Assembly: GCF_019059575.1 (NCBI RefSeq)
Contig: NW_024881985.1
Coordinates: 124,001 to 188,000 of the forward strand
Length of the DNA: 64,000 nucleotides
Direction: 5' to 3'
Source: Amphibalanus amphitrite
Lineage: Eukaryota; Arthropoda; Thecostraca; Balanomorpha; Balanidae
Part shown: positions 16,187 through 26,728 of the stretch, piece after piece
How the letters are laid out: each line of letters opens with the position of its first letter
How positions within the stretch are numbered: position 1 is the first letter of the stretch
Program-made: the position numbers and the translations under genes
The notes under the pieces: model-generated
Told to the model about the DNA's origin: nothing
What the model saw: the letters and a program-made list of their open reading frames with translations, nothing else
The model's database searches: none

Positions 16187-16788
16187 CCCCGTGTACCCTT
16201 TACACTACACCACTTTACGACGGCAAATCAGCAACTTACATCGCTATGCTAGAACTGACAGATGACGGAGACATCTGGAGTCACTAGCCAGCGCCACACA
16301 GTAGTAGGACTCTGACCCTAGTAGGGTCACTTAGTAGTGCGTCTCTGAAACCAGCAGCCGGTGCATCAGGGCATGGACGGTGACCTCGTGACTAGGGGAG
16401 AAGCCAGCCGTCCATCAGTGGGCGTTGAATGCCGCCTCGGAGGGAGCTCTGAGCACACTGGCCGCAGGCTCCACTGGCTGCCGAAAGACAACAGACGCAA
16501 TGTCAAAGGGTTGAAAGACATTGAGTAAATATGTTGTGTACTACATTTGTAATGGTAATGCATTTTTAGGCGATTGTGAAGCATATGCAACATTGCCTAA
16601 AATGTATAATATTTTTTTCCCTGCAATTGCCTAAACAACTTAATAAATTTAGGCAAGAACGACCCATGCTATAACAGGTGAAACAACAGAAACAAAGCGT
16701 CTTGTTTACTGCATTTGTCATCTGCCGTACCTACCCGTCCTGAGTTCCGCGGACGCACAGTGACGTCACTGGTGGACACTTTGTGACG
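16187..16788. other. 3' flank of the PDZRN gene
   Basis: This lies just downstream, on the minus strand, of the PDZRN stop codon and should hold its 3' untranslated region. I see no canonical AATAAA on the minus strand here. A short attgcctaaa motif recurs several times between 16565 and 16660. Confidence 0.4.
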
Positions 16789-16962
16789 TCACACGGTGGT
16801 GACGGACAGCAGGAGGTCGGCCGTGCCGCGGGGAGGCCCCTGTCGGACACCCGAGCCGAGGGGAGGCCCCTGTCGGACCCCGGTGTCGTGGTGAGGTCGC
16901 CTTCTGGACGGTGTCGGCGGTGGCTTCTTCGACAGACTGGGACTCATGCCGGGAGGCAGGAC
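16789..16962 (-). CDS. PDZRN3: PDZRN3/4 terminal exon with C-terminal PDZ ligand
   Basis: The 3' splice site is tctcag at 16963-16968. The exon opens in phase 0 and encodes 57 residues plus TGA. The last residues, LLLSVTTV, match the conserved LSVTTV end of vertebrate PDZRN3, a class I PDZ ligand. The middle is proline- and arginine-rich and contains a duplicated GVRQGPP segment from a short tandem DNA repeat. The long conserved basic region that vertebrate PDZRN3 carries before the ligand appears shortened here, or the remainder lies in an exon I missed. Confidence 0.88.
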   Translation of the reverse strand, partial: VLPPGMSPSLSKKPPPTPSRRRPHHDTGVRQGPPLGSGVRQGPPRGTADLLLSVTTV

Positions 16963-17250
16963 CTGAGACGGAGATCGCACATGAAAAGGTCAAGTGGAAT
17001 TCAATCAAACAATTTTTTAAACATAAAAAATGCATATATAAATGCACATTGCACAATCAAATGCTACCTTTATGTAATAAGGCAAAAATACGCACGAATA
17101 ATGCTTATGTAACGTAACTACTGCTGGATTTACCAAATAAAATACTTCCTTTACTTTTTTCCATTTAAACTTGTTGAAATGTCAACTGTCTGGTAAATAA
17201 TGGTATGATATTGCTGAGAGCGAAACATGCGAATCCGGCCTGCCGCTCAC

Positions 17251-17394
17251 CTGGCGTTTTCTCAAACTCAGTTCGTCCTGTGTCCCTTCTTCCTGAACAG
17301 ATGTCATCTTGAGCCTTTGCTGTAGCTTCAGTTTCTTTTCCTTGGCGTGCTCCAGCTGTCTCTTTTTCTCTTCCTTCGGCCAATACTTCCCGAG
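17251..17394 (-). CDS. PDZRN3: PDZRN3/4 penultimate exon (basic helix)
   Basis: The 144-bp exon has acceptor CTTCTCAG and donor GTGAGC and is phase 0 at both ends. It encodes LGKYWPKEEKKRQLEHAKEK followed by more basic and glutamine-rich helix. This corresponds to the vertebrate PDZRN3 segment beginning GRYWSKEERK, directly after TTDDD.SE(L/M)K, and it predicts a coiled-coil-like helix. The exon is found only in this frame; the longer overlapping frame is a shadow. Confidence 0.92.
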
Positions 17395-17681
17395 CTGAGA
17401 AGGAATAAAACGATCGTCAATGAAAGTCGATTGATTTTAAAGATGCGACGCACAAACAACATTCTTCCTACATGGGAGACTGCTGCTCCATTTCACATAC
17501 CACCGATATCAATTCAACGTTCAGTTCAGTTAAGAATAAAACTATCAAGAATCGTCTGCTGTTGCTTCGATATTCGTGAACACTTAACAGACACTTCAAA
17601 CCAGCTGTGAGAAACGCATTGCATATTTCGCATTCAAACGTCGTCCTATCCCTCACTACAAAGTCTACAGCCCCAACAAAC

Positions 17682-18831
17682 CTTCAGTTCCGACATGGCG
17701 TCGTCGTCGGTCGTGATGCCTGTCCTCTCCTCTGCAATCCTCGCCGCTCTCTCCTTCAGCAGCTGACTTCTCATCGGTCTGCGAGCGATGTAACGAGATC
17801 CGTCTGAACGCACCTTTACCCTGTACTGGTACTGCGGCTGCTCGTCCTGACCTCTATTGGCAGGCAGTGTGAGGTTGTGGTTCTGCTGACCGCCGCCAGG
17901 GGAGCTGACGAAGCGGTACTGTCGCAGGGAGCCCGTGAACGGCGAGTTAGCCGGCTGCTGGCTGCTGTTCGGAGCTCTTTCTTGCGTTCGGCGCATCAGC
18001 TGCTGGTAGAGCTGGCGCTGCTGCTGGTGGATGGTTTCCTCCAGCTTTGCTGCGCTGGTGTAGCTGGTTCCCTGCGGCAGAATCGTCACGTAGTTGCGGT
18101 TCTTCTCAGCTGTATTTGCGCTGTTGATATCGTTCTTGTTTTTGGTCGTCCGGGAGCAGTGGCGACACCGTTTACACCGGTCCTCCTTGCTCTCTCCCGA
18201 GCGGGAAGCGCGAGGCGCCGATTCGCGAGTGGGAAGCGTCAGGGCTGACTCTCGCTTCTCGCTTCCCAGGACAGTGAGCTCCAGGGCTACCGGCTGGCGA
18301 CCCGCTTCGCGTCGCTTCTCTCCCGGCCGCGAGTCGCCGCTGCTGCGACTGTCACTGGTAGAGCTTCTACGAGTCCAGGGCTCTGCCGTCCGCATCCAGC
18401 CGGGAAGGTGGTTGACTGGTCGGCCCGAGGGTGGCTCGGGGGGCGATTTAGAGTCGCCGGGCGCTTCGCGAGGCGCTCGCGGCTCGAACGGCTGACAGTA
18501 GAGCGGCTCGTCCGACTCGCCGTCCTCCGGGATCGTCTCGTAGATGTGGTCCTCGATGATCCTCCTACGGGCAGCTCTCTGCCTCCGAGCGAGCGACTCG
18601 CACTCTCGTTGAATCAACGCCATTTGGCTGTGCACCGACCTCATCTCACTGTCGACTGAGAGATCGCCGCGCCTCTGGCGGTCAGTTTGAGAACTACAGC
18701 TTTTAACACTGCCGCTACTAGCGCTGCTGACGCTGCTGGAGCTGCTGTTGGTGCTGCTACTTCTCATTGTGTCTCGCTTCTCCTGGGAGTCTCGCTCGGG
18801 GCCAATGTCCCCTGATAGTGTGTCCACCGCC
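17682..18831 (-). CDS. PDZRN3: PDZRN3/4 large exon (post-PDZ linker and conserved C-terminal block)
   Basis: This 1150-bp exon starts in phase 2 after TTTCAG and ends in phase 0 at donor GTTTGT. It encodes a serine-rich stretch, then a short coiled coil with [19 protein letters not shown], the [18 protein letters not shown] motif, and a long disordered Arg/Ser/Pro region with a CKRCRHC cluster. It ends in the block [16 protein letters not shown]...[17 protein letters not shown], the hallmark of the PDZRN/LNX3 family. PDZRN proteins are cytoplasmic scaffolding E3 ligases; the RING and TRAF-type parts are not in this window. Confidence 0.95.
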
Positions 18832-19813
18832 CTGAAACAGGAAATGGATGGGGTCCGTTAAATCCAGTTAGGGAGTGGCGCGGAGTAAATGGCTCCACCC
18901 GTCGTCGGAATGGAAGTTATTCTCTCTGAGAGAATTAAGTAATTTGCGAGTTGGACACAGCGAGCTGGCTGCTGAGCCGCTGGCCTGAAAGCTATAGCCA
19001 ACGCCGTGTGATGGACTAGGCTGATGGACTAGTCACTGCTAAAGTGACCATCCCACCTTAACATTAGTTTTGAGTTGAGAATTGAGATAGCCAAATTGTT
19101 GGCCATGGCCTGCAAATACCGGTTTGGGCACTCACACCATCGAAAAATGCTTTAATTCGGAGATATGGAATTTCAACCTTGCAGTTTTCGGATTCTAAGG
19201 GGCTAATGCATTGTAATGCCCCCTTAGAATTTGTGACGTCAGCGGAGATCTAACGATTTTTAAATCTTAGACTAAAACCATCGTTAACACGTGGTGGTAT
19301 ACACTATGATACAGTACATATACCAACTCTTTTTTTTGTATACACTGCTTTGCGCGCAACGTCTGCCGCACTTCGAGGCTGCCAAATTATTGCTTCCAAC
19401 TAAGTCGCTAGGAACAGCGGAGATCCCAAAAAGTAAACAAAAGTAAAAGCCTAAAATCTTGAAAACCAGTGAATATTTTTCGGTGAAATTTGGTAGATAT
19501 TCATTTTTGATCTTTCCGAACCAATGGACATCACTTTTATGCCAATTCTTTAAACTTTTTGAAGGTGGGTCTGGGAGGGTCCCTTTAAGATCAACTAGGG
19601 GAACCATTGCGACGACCTGGGTCTGCCGCAAAATATAGTTAACAAATAGGTATATTGTCTTTCTGCGACAAATACATTTTCTTTTTTCTTTTCAAACTGC
19701 CAGTGCGGCTTGTTTACACAAAACACAAAATGTGACGGGCAGACTCAATTACTTATTTAGGACTTAAACCATTTTTAAAATTTGAGCTGAATATTACAGC
19801 ATCAGCCACTTAC
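18832..19813. other. PDZRN intron
   Basis: The intron lies between the 89-bp and 1150-bp exons. It has a 39-bp near-perfect palindrome at 19192-19230 and a duplicated tgatggactag near 19010-19030. No other coding sequence is visible. Confidence 0.6.
19192..19230. repeat. 39-bp intronic palindrome
   Basis: attctaagggg and cccccttagaat flank a palindromic core taatgcattgtaatg. It is a hairpin-forming site within the intron and its origin is unknown. Confidence 0.6.
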
Positions 19814-19902
19814 CTATTGTCCAACGGTGGTTCAACATATTCAGGAGACGAGTGATTAATTTCTTCGGCGTCAGCACGGTTCCGGTGGCAGCCATCGTCG
19901 TC
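19814..19902 (-). CDS. PDZRN3: PDZRN3/4 small exon after PDZ2
   Basis: The 89-bp exon has acceptor TTTTCAG and donor GTAAGT. It begins in phase 0 and ends in phase 2, matching the phase of the next exon. It encodes DDDGCHRNRADAEEINHSSP followed by EYVEPPLDN, an acidic linker immediately after PDZ2. The phase agreement with both neighbours is the main support, since the peptide itself is not strongly conserved. Confidence 0.85.
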
Positions 19903-20900
19903 CTGAAAATATAAAACACACTCGAATTAACATATTGGTGGAATGTTTGATATAGGGAATACCACCCTACCCAAGGCCAAGGCCGTGTAAGAGACCCAAG
20001 ACTGGAACAGGAATTGCAAACAACAAAATTAGACAGGAAACTGTCAACGGAAAATTAGCTCGGACAGTTCTCCTGTAGAAGGAGAAGAAAGGACGAAATA
20101 ATCCGCGACAGTGGCGGTATCCCCATTACGGCAAAAACCGTTCCGCGTGAGAAATCTGTCAGTTTTTGTCACCACGCCCGTCGGCACCTGTCATATCGCT
20201 GACAGTTCTGACAGTTTACCCATGGCCAGACTCTGTGCGAACTGTCATCAGGATCCCTCGTCACCCGATCACATTACTCCGAGAAGGGGCTCACACCAGA
20301 CAAAAGACCGACAAAAAGACGAGGCCGCCGTGTTAAACGTCACGGGCTACCGGTGTCTTATGGAGAGGCGAGATAGGAACCATGGGCTCGTAATATAAAC
20401 CGTGTGTCGTGGACCAGGGTCATGTGTGTGTTTGGGGAGAGGGTCAGGAAGAAAGAGGGAGGGGAGGGAAGGGTGACAGGGTGTCTGCTGTCGAGTCAGA
20501 CGTCTGGGGTTTCTCGGACGATTAATTTCCAGACATGGCGCACTATGTGGTCTCAAGGATGACGAGAAGGGTGGTTTGAAAATTAATGAGAAATGGCTTG
20601 GTATTTCGGCGGTGAAGGGAAGAGTACCAAACACAAGAGAATGCACGAAGTCAGAAAGAGAACAATATGGAAAATGAACGGATAAACGCGCTATATCATG
20701 CATCAGATAAATAAATATACGAAATATTAATACAGCATCCAGAGAGGACCATACATACACATCCATCCATACACATTCATCCATCCTAACAAAGCTTCAA
20801 TTCATCATGTATCTTAATTTCTCAGGAATCAGAACCGCTATCACTATCAATCTCACGGTTCGACCTCATTGTCTGCTGGAGACATTGGCCAGCCACTGAC
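19903..20900. other. PDZRN intron
   Basis: No element or exon recognised. The sequence is unique-looking and AT-rich toward 20700-20830. Confidence 0.5.
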
Positions 20901-20996
20901 CTGTTCCCATGGCCGACAGACGAGTAGTGTGACTGTCGGCTGGCTCGAGAGGAGCCGCTCTGCCTGCTCCTTGCTGCACACATCCTCACCGTTTAT
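20901..20996 (-). CDS. PDZRN3: PDZRN3/4 exon: second half of PDZ2
   Basis: The 96-bp exon has acceptor ACCTCAG and donor GTCAGT and is phase 0 at both ends. It encodes INGEDVCSKEQAERLLSSQP and TVTLLVCRP. This matches the end of PDZ2 in vertebrate PDZRN3 (INGIEVQNREEAVALL...LLIARP), including the helix that lines the ligand groove. It completes the half-domain encoded at 22271-22438. Confidence 0.93.
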
Positions 20997-22270
20997 CTGA
21001 GGTCAGAAGGTCATGGGGTCAGGTCATATGCTGTGCGAGGTTAGGGCATAATGAAAAGCTCAGTGTACAGAACACCACGTCCATTTCTCAGTTGACGCAG
21101 TTAGAACAATACAGGCTGGGTTAAAAATTTAATATAATTATTTGACAGATGTGTAAAAATGCAAGTGTCAGCAAGGCCGTTCCGTCGCTCATTACGTTGT
21201 AAAAAACACTTTAACTCCCCAGGGAGTTAACTTTAGGGAGTTAAAGTGTTTTTTACAACTTAGTGAGGGACGGAACGGCCTTGCTGACACTTGCATTTTT
21301 ACACTGGGTTAAAAATGTTGATCAGTTAAAACAAACACCATGATTCCAGTGGCAGAACCGACCTTCCAACAGTTTCGCCTCCAACGGACTTACAAGCCTT
21401 CATCAAGCTGATTCATTTTTAGGAGCGTAAACCACATACCAGAATCCCCATACCAATATCCCCCTCTCCTGATCAGGGGGGGGGGGGCGGTGGGGACAGC
21501 AGGGCGGGCGGGGCATTTGATCTCGGCAGAGACAGCGTGACCTGGGCCTCAGCCGGCGGCGACAGTTCAAAGGTGCCGCCAGCGCGGCAGCAGTCACGCG
21601 CCACGCGTTCTGTTTTGATGCTGCCACCCGGAGCGAGAGAGAAACAGGCAAACAAGGCAGAGAGAGAGCGCCGGCCGTGTCCTGGGGACGGGGGAGGGGG
21701 GAGGACAGGCATTCCGACACCCCTGGGAAGCGGGGTGCATGACGCGGGTGTAAGGCGACACGCGTCAGGTCAGAGCTGCAGTCCAAAGTAACGGTAACTT
21801 GGGGTTCTCGGGTTCAAATAACCGCACATGCCAGATTTGTGCGATTGATTACCTTTGATTTTTGTCGATGTTATGCTTTTTGCTCGTTGAAATACAAGAT
21901 AATAACATTAACTTCCTTATTCTAGATCACATTTTGTATTCGCCAATTGCTTTTAAATTTGTCCGGCAGTGGAGTATGCAAAGACAGAAAACGATGCTTT
22001 GTGATTGCCTAATCACTTATCGCATGTTTACCCACTAAAGATGAACATCTGCAATTTGCATCAATTTATAATTATTCAGTCGTTGACATTGAACTTTCGC
22101 CTGGTGTTGCCAAAAAGCCTTTAACGACATTCGACTTCCTTTCTGCTTGGAGTCCGTACATCGTGAACTTCTCAGTTTCCGTTTCAGTTCAGTGTATTCC
22201 TTTATAAGGAAACGAAGCAGTTGATGACTTTACCACCTGCAGCACTCGTAAGTAGTCCACCTGAACTGAC
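20997..22270. other. PDZRN intron with hairpin insertion
   Basis: The intron between the two PDZ2 exons contains the hairpin insertion at 21129-21303. It also has a G12 run near 21477 and several loosely spaced AGGTCA hexamers at 21000-21030. No other coding sequence is seen. Confidence 0.55.
21129..21303. mobile_element. Hairpin insertion A with 13-bp flanking direct repeats
   Basis: Arms of about 70 bp (21151-21220 and 21235-21304) are almost perfect inverted copies. The whole insertion lies between two copies of CTGGGTTAAAAAT (21116-21128 and 21304-21316). The hairpin is preceded by about 22 bp of single-copy sequence ending TGACAGAT. The same plan is seen at 50754-50823. I cannot assign it to a known superfamily. 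Confidence 0.7.
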
Positions 22271-22438
22271 CTGCACGATCTGGTCCCCCGGCTGGATCCG
22301 GCCGTCGGTTTCGGCGATCCCTCCGGGCTCGATGTCCTGAACGAGAACGTCCGTCTCTTCGTCCGCCTCATCACCGTCGGGGTAGAACAGGGTCAGCCCG
22401 AGCAGGTCAGAGGTCAGCGACCGGTTCAGGGTCACCTC
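22271..22438 (-). CDS. PDZRN3: PDZRN3/4 exon: first half of PDZ2
   Basis: The 168-bp exon has acceptor CCCTCAG and donor GTCAGT and is phase 0 at both ends. It encodes 56 residues from EVTLNRSLTSDLLGLTLFYP through IAETDGRIQPGDQIVQ. LGLT is the carboxylate-binding loop and DGRIQPGDQI is the conserved PDZ turn, closely matching GLTVCYRTDDE...DGRIREGDRI in vertebrate PDZRN3. Its 5' edge belongs to a 55-bp tandem repeat that triplicates the acceptor. Confidence 0.95.
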
Positions 22439-22570
22439 CTGAGGGCAGACGGTCGTGTGGGTCAGAGGTCAGCGAACGGCTCAGGGTCACCTCCTGAGGG
22501 CAGAAGGTCGTGGGGGTCAGAGGTCAGCGAACGGCTCAGGGTCACCTCCTGGGGGCACAAGGTCGTCGTC
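22405..22570. repeat. 55-bp tandem repeat over a 3' splice site
   Basis: aggtcagcga recurs at 22411, 22466 and 22521, giving a 55-bp period in three copies. Each copy includes the first bases of the PDZ2 exon and its CAG acceptor (22439-22441, with counterparts about 55 and 110 bp upstream in the gene). Each copy also holds a DR1-like AGGTCA-n-AGGTCA pair. 55 is not a multiple of three. Confidence 0.9.
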
Positions 22571-23512
22571 GAGGTCATGTAGATGTAGCCCTTATCCCTT
22601 ACCCCTTACTTTGTGAAGGATGTCTCATCGAAAGAGTGACTCGGTGTTCAGTTCAAAGCCTGAATGTGTTGCAAGTTAGCCGGGATTGTAGTGTTCACTT
22701 ATGTAAGAAAATTGATGCCAAATACTATAGCGAGTCTCTGCGTGACCTTCAGAGAGCGTCTGTCATCACCGGGATCACCCACGACGTGACACATTCCACA
22801 TAGCTGTTCACTACCGAAACAACCCGATTAATCACCATCTCAAACATCTTCACAGCGCGGAGAGTTTGGATTTGTCTGATTCACGAACGTAATAGCCAGA
22901 CCCTCAGCGACACAGAGATCAAAGCCTGGGGTGCTTTTTCCGAAACAAGGCGCCTTACATTCACACAGTGACCAGCTACTTTGGACTTGTCTCGTGTCAC
23001 TTAGGCGACACGGCAGCTAGCTCTCTGTCGCTCTGACGGGACTTCAAAGCGGCCCGCCGCCGTCGCCTAGTGTTCGCCAGAAATCGTGACGTCACGACAT
23101 GCGCGCCTAATGGCCGTTCATGGGATGGAATGTGGTAGTCGGTGTTTACTGTTTGGTGATTGGGTGTGTTGGCACACGAGGATCAGTCAGCGGCGCGACA
23201 CGACCGTCTGTAAAGGGAGAAATCAAGGTGTGACGGTGACCAATGGATCTACGCAGTAGTAAACGGGACGCTGGAGTTTCCACTAAAAAAGGTCGCACTA
23301 TCAATGCAATCATTCTGGCTTAAACAGCACACGCATTTAATCCTCGAAATAAAAAAGAAATGTTGGTATTAAGCAATCCCAATTTATCGTGGTAGGTACT
23401 TAGACATTATTGAACATAGGGCAACACGGCATCCGTAAAGAGCCTAATGGCTTGCCCCTGAAGCTCGCGTCACGCTGGGTAGGTGCCGGGTTGCCCGTTC
23501 CCAGGACTGCCC

Positions 23513-23575
23513 AGCGCGAGTGGCACTGTCCGGCGCGTGTGGCACTGTCCGGCGCGGGTGGCACTGTCCAGTGCG
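23513..23575. repeat. 20-bp tandem repeat, three copies
   Basis: The unit gcgcg.gtggcactgtccg is repeated three times with small changes. Further degenerate copies lie on both sides. Confidence 0.8.
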
Positions 23576-24855
23576 GGTGGCCAATGCCATCTTGATCACG
23601 CCAGTGCTGCTTTCGCAACGAGAAGACTGGACAATGGTCCTGTCTGCTGACGGCTGACGGCGCCTTTTCAACACGTGTCTGACGGCGTCACAGCGACATC
23701 AGTGACCGACATCAGGGCCGACATCAGAAAACCTTAACGGTATTCGTGGGTCACACCAAACAACATCAGTGCAGATATCAGGGCAGACGTCAGTGGGACT
23801 GGTACCCGTGGTCATATAACAACACATCAGTGCAGACATAAAGCACCACTGCTGAGTCGCATCACATATCAGCGTGTGTCAGCAATTAATGGTAAATCGC
23901 GTTAGCAGTCAACGTGCGAACAGGAGTGACCAGCGGATCATATACGGCAGCGCGCTATACAGCCATTGAACTTGGCTCTATTGGCTTCAAATGACCATCA
24001 TTGTCTGTTTCGCTCCACTTCTTAATTACTCATCCGCCGCTCTGTAGAAAAGGTGAAATGTAACAGCACGTGCAAAAATAAGTGTCACAATCCAGAGACA
24101 TTATTATCATTTGCAGGCTTTATTTCAGGTGCAGCGCTGTGCAAACGCTTATTACTGAGTTTTTTTTCACGCGTAAAATGATGACTTTTTCGGCGTGGGG
24201 GATTCTATTTTTTTTTTTAAGCTACGTGCAGCAGTCAGCACTGTGAGGCATTTGTACCAAGTGTTGAGCCCGACTACCACACATTTAATGGCATGTCTTT
24301 CGCCTAAAATGGTGTTGTTCATCGGCAAAGCACTGAAAGCATGTTCAATAGACACGAACAAGCACGGTTGTTGCACAGTTGTGCACAGTTGCGTTCGTGT
24401 TGATAATCTACCCCGTTGGTGGCTAAACACCAGCGAAGTTCCTTGTTTTAAGCCACACAAACAGTTCATTGTTTAACGCTCCCCTCCGCTCTTTTCCATT
24501 TGGACAGAGGGAAGGCTTTGATTAGAAGCGGTACCTACGTGTGCCTATTGACAATCTTAGAACCTCCCCTAGCACTTAAAAGGCGAGACGCGCGAGGCCT
24601 GCTTGACTCCAACAACAATGACTTACGGACAATGCATAGCTACGACGATGCATCACGGGAGTCTGCATATGAGAGACGCGAATTTGAACGGCAACACTTA
24701 CAATTCACATCCAGCAATACTGACCGTACTTTCACGTATAGTGGCATTCGCCACTCACTTTTCACGGAATCATCCAACCGGTGTCGTGACTCACAGGTTC
24801 TCAACGTGCGATCGTGGAATGTAATAGCTGTCGGCTTGTCTTTTAATCACACTCC

Positions 24856-24863
24856 TATATAAG
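24856..24863 (+). promoter_or_regulatory. Possible TATA box (TATATAAG)
   Basis: A consensus TATATAAG occurs in an intron. No downstream coding sequence supports it. Confidence 0.12.
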
Positions 24864-25006
24864 GCACCGACACAAAACCATTTCGTTCGAAAAACGGTGC
24901 CACGAGCGCCTTGGGTGACGTACTGCTTTGTCGGCAAGTTGGAAATCTGCTGATGAACATGATTTCGTCGCGTGATACAACTAGTTTCCATTGCAAGGGC
25001 GCTAGA

Positions 25007-25533
25007 CAGTGACGTACCCAAGGGGGGGGGGCACGGGGGCCATGGCCCCCTCCTGAGCGCCGAAGGCGCTCAGGTGGCCCCTCAGGCCCCGGTATATTTT
25101 TAGGAAGAAAAAATGATATCAAAGTTTCATTTATGTGCCCCTGGTTACCCGAGAGGCCCCTGATGACCCGATGGGCCCCTGCAGTCATCCGAGGGCCCCC
25201 GGTTTCCTGGGTCCCTGGTCGCCTAGGGGGCCCCTGGTAGCCGGGGCCTGGTCGCATGGGGGCCCCTGATTGCCTGGGGTCCCTAGTCGCCTAGGGGGCC
25301 CTGTTAGCCGGGGGGCCTGATCGCATGGGGGCCTCTCGTCGCATGGGGCCCCTGATCGCCTGGGGCCCCTAGTCGCCAAGGGGGCCCCTGGTAGCGGGGG
25401 TCTGGTCGCATGGGGGCCCCTGGTTGCCTGGGGGCCCCTGGTCGCCTGGGCGGCCTGGGGGCCCCCGGGTGACCTAAGGGCCCCTTCGGAAGCAGGTGGC
25501 CCCCTCCTGGGCGAAATCCTGGGTACGTGCCTG
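25007..25533. mobile_element. hAT MITE filled with a GGGGCCCC minisatellite
   Basis: The 527-bp element starts CAGTGACGTACCC and ends with the inverted GGGTACGTGCCTG. It is flanked by a perfect 8-bp duplication GCGCTAGA (24999-25006 and 25534-25541), as expected for hAT. Inside, from about 25130 to 25480, about twenty degenerate units of roughly 20 bp (gggggcccctggtcgcctg) are arrayed, along with a perfect hairpin ctgagcgccgaaggcgctcag. It encodes no transposase. Confidence 0.92.
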
Positions 25534-25894
25534 GCGCTAGAGGCTGTTCAAGTGTTATGGGCTACTTAAGGACATCGCATATCCATTCGAGTCAACGGAC
25601 AAGCTTATCGCACTTTATCGGAAAACGAACTACTTCACTGCTTATAGCAACGATCACTGCTTATAGTCTAGCTAACGCAACGACCAAATAGGGTGCGCAA
25701 TGTGGACTGTTTCGTGCATTATGCATAGGAAGAAGTTCGGTGAAACAAACAGTATAATTCAAAATTGTTTAACTAATTATACGGCATGGCATCTGCATTG
25801 TCAACAGTAGACAAACAGACACACATCGAGCGAAATTGATTGGGCTTTGGTTGGTAGCATGACGTTGGACTTCAGTCATATCCCACCGGACGTA

Positions 25895-26105
25895 CAGTCT
25901 GTCTTAAAAGTACCGCGCAAAGTGACGGTGGATCCATCAAGCCTGACCGATGAAGGACTGCCAAATTTGAGTCACCGAAGCAATGGACATCCTCGTCCAT
26001 TCCCCAGCTCCATTGGTTCGGTGACTTTCAAATTATAGCAGGCCCTTCCTCGGTCAGGCTTGATGGATCCACCGTCACTTTGCGCGGTACTTTTAAGACA
26101 GACTG
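25895..26105. mobile_element. Palindromic Tc1/mariner-like MITE
   Basis: The 211-bp fold-back has arms of about 100 bp that begin CAGTCTGTCTTAAAAGTACC on both strands, flanked by TA on both sides (25893-25894 and 26106-26107). CAGT-type ends and TA duplication fit Tc1/mariner. It lies only 54 bp beyond the donor site of the PDZRN linker exon. It has no coding capacity. Confidence 0.82.
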
Positions 26106-26159
26106 TACAGGCATCCCTTGGCTTCCAATAAATGTTAAACCTACCATCTTCCCTCTTAC

Positions 26160-26294
26160 CTGGAAGTCCAGCTGCGGGTCGCCCTCTTCGTCAAAGCACG
26201 GGTCGTCTTCGTCATGGAGATCGTCTTCGAACGGCGGTGGAGGCGGAAACTCGGGCCATGAGACGGTCTGCGTGGCCGCAGTGACCCCGACCGC
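26160..26294 (-). CDS. PDZRN3: PDZRN3/4 exon: acidic linker between PDZ1 and PDZ2
   Basis: The 135-bp exon has acceptor CTCCCAG and donor GTAAGA and is phase 0 at both ends. It encodes 45 residues beginning AVGVTAATQTVSWPEF, then a run of five prolines and a strongly acidic segment (DDLHDEDDPCFDEEGD). ATQT corresponds to the GTQTD motif at this position in vertebrate PDZRN3. Confidence 0.88.
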
Positions 26295-26728
26295 CTGGGA
26301 GGTCAACAAGGTCACCGTCAGTCGTCGCGGGGTCAATGCGATGGAGCGTAGGTCAGCGAGTGCATGGGGGTAGCCGACGGAGTGAACGAGACGGTCGCTT
26401 AATTTCAGCAGTCACCACTCGATTAGATGGACCCTTAGTCTGGCTTATGAATTAGGTAAATGCATATAATAACGATAATAGAAAGAAAATCAATATTGAG
26501 ATAATCGCGGTAATTATCAGTGTATGACATCTTACAACTTTGTTCCATATAAAACAGAAACGATCTAAAAAATGAATGCATTTGTAACTTTGCCCATCGT
26601 CTCCAATTATTCCTAAAAAACATCTAAAATAAGGAATCAAACCCCATGATGCTTACCAGACTGAACAGTGAACACAAACAAATATCGTATAAATGGTGGT
26701 CTTAGCTGCGTTTTTCTATTTCACTGAC
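26295..26728. other. PDZRN intron
   Basis: A short AT-rich intron. Nothing else is recognised in it. Confidence 0.6.

Larger units (their letters stand above)
22439..26159. other. Large PDZRN intron
   Basis: The intron between the acidic linker exon and PDZ2 holds the 55-bp repeats, a 20-bp tandem repeat (23513-23575), degenerate cagacatcag repeats at 23700-23880, a hAT MITE (25007-25533) and a Tc1-like MITE (25895-26105). No other coding exon is recognised. Confidence 0.55.

Noticed and set aside
17165-17383. 72-codon frame overlapping the PDZRN penultimate exon
   Set aside because: It is in another frame; the conserved KYWPKEEKK frame with matching splice phases is the real one.
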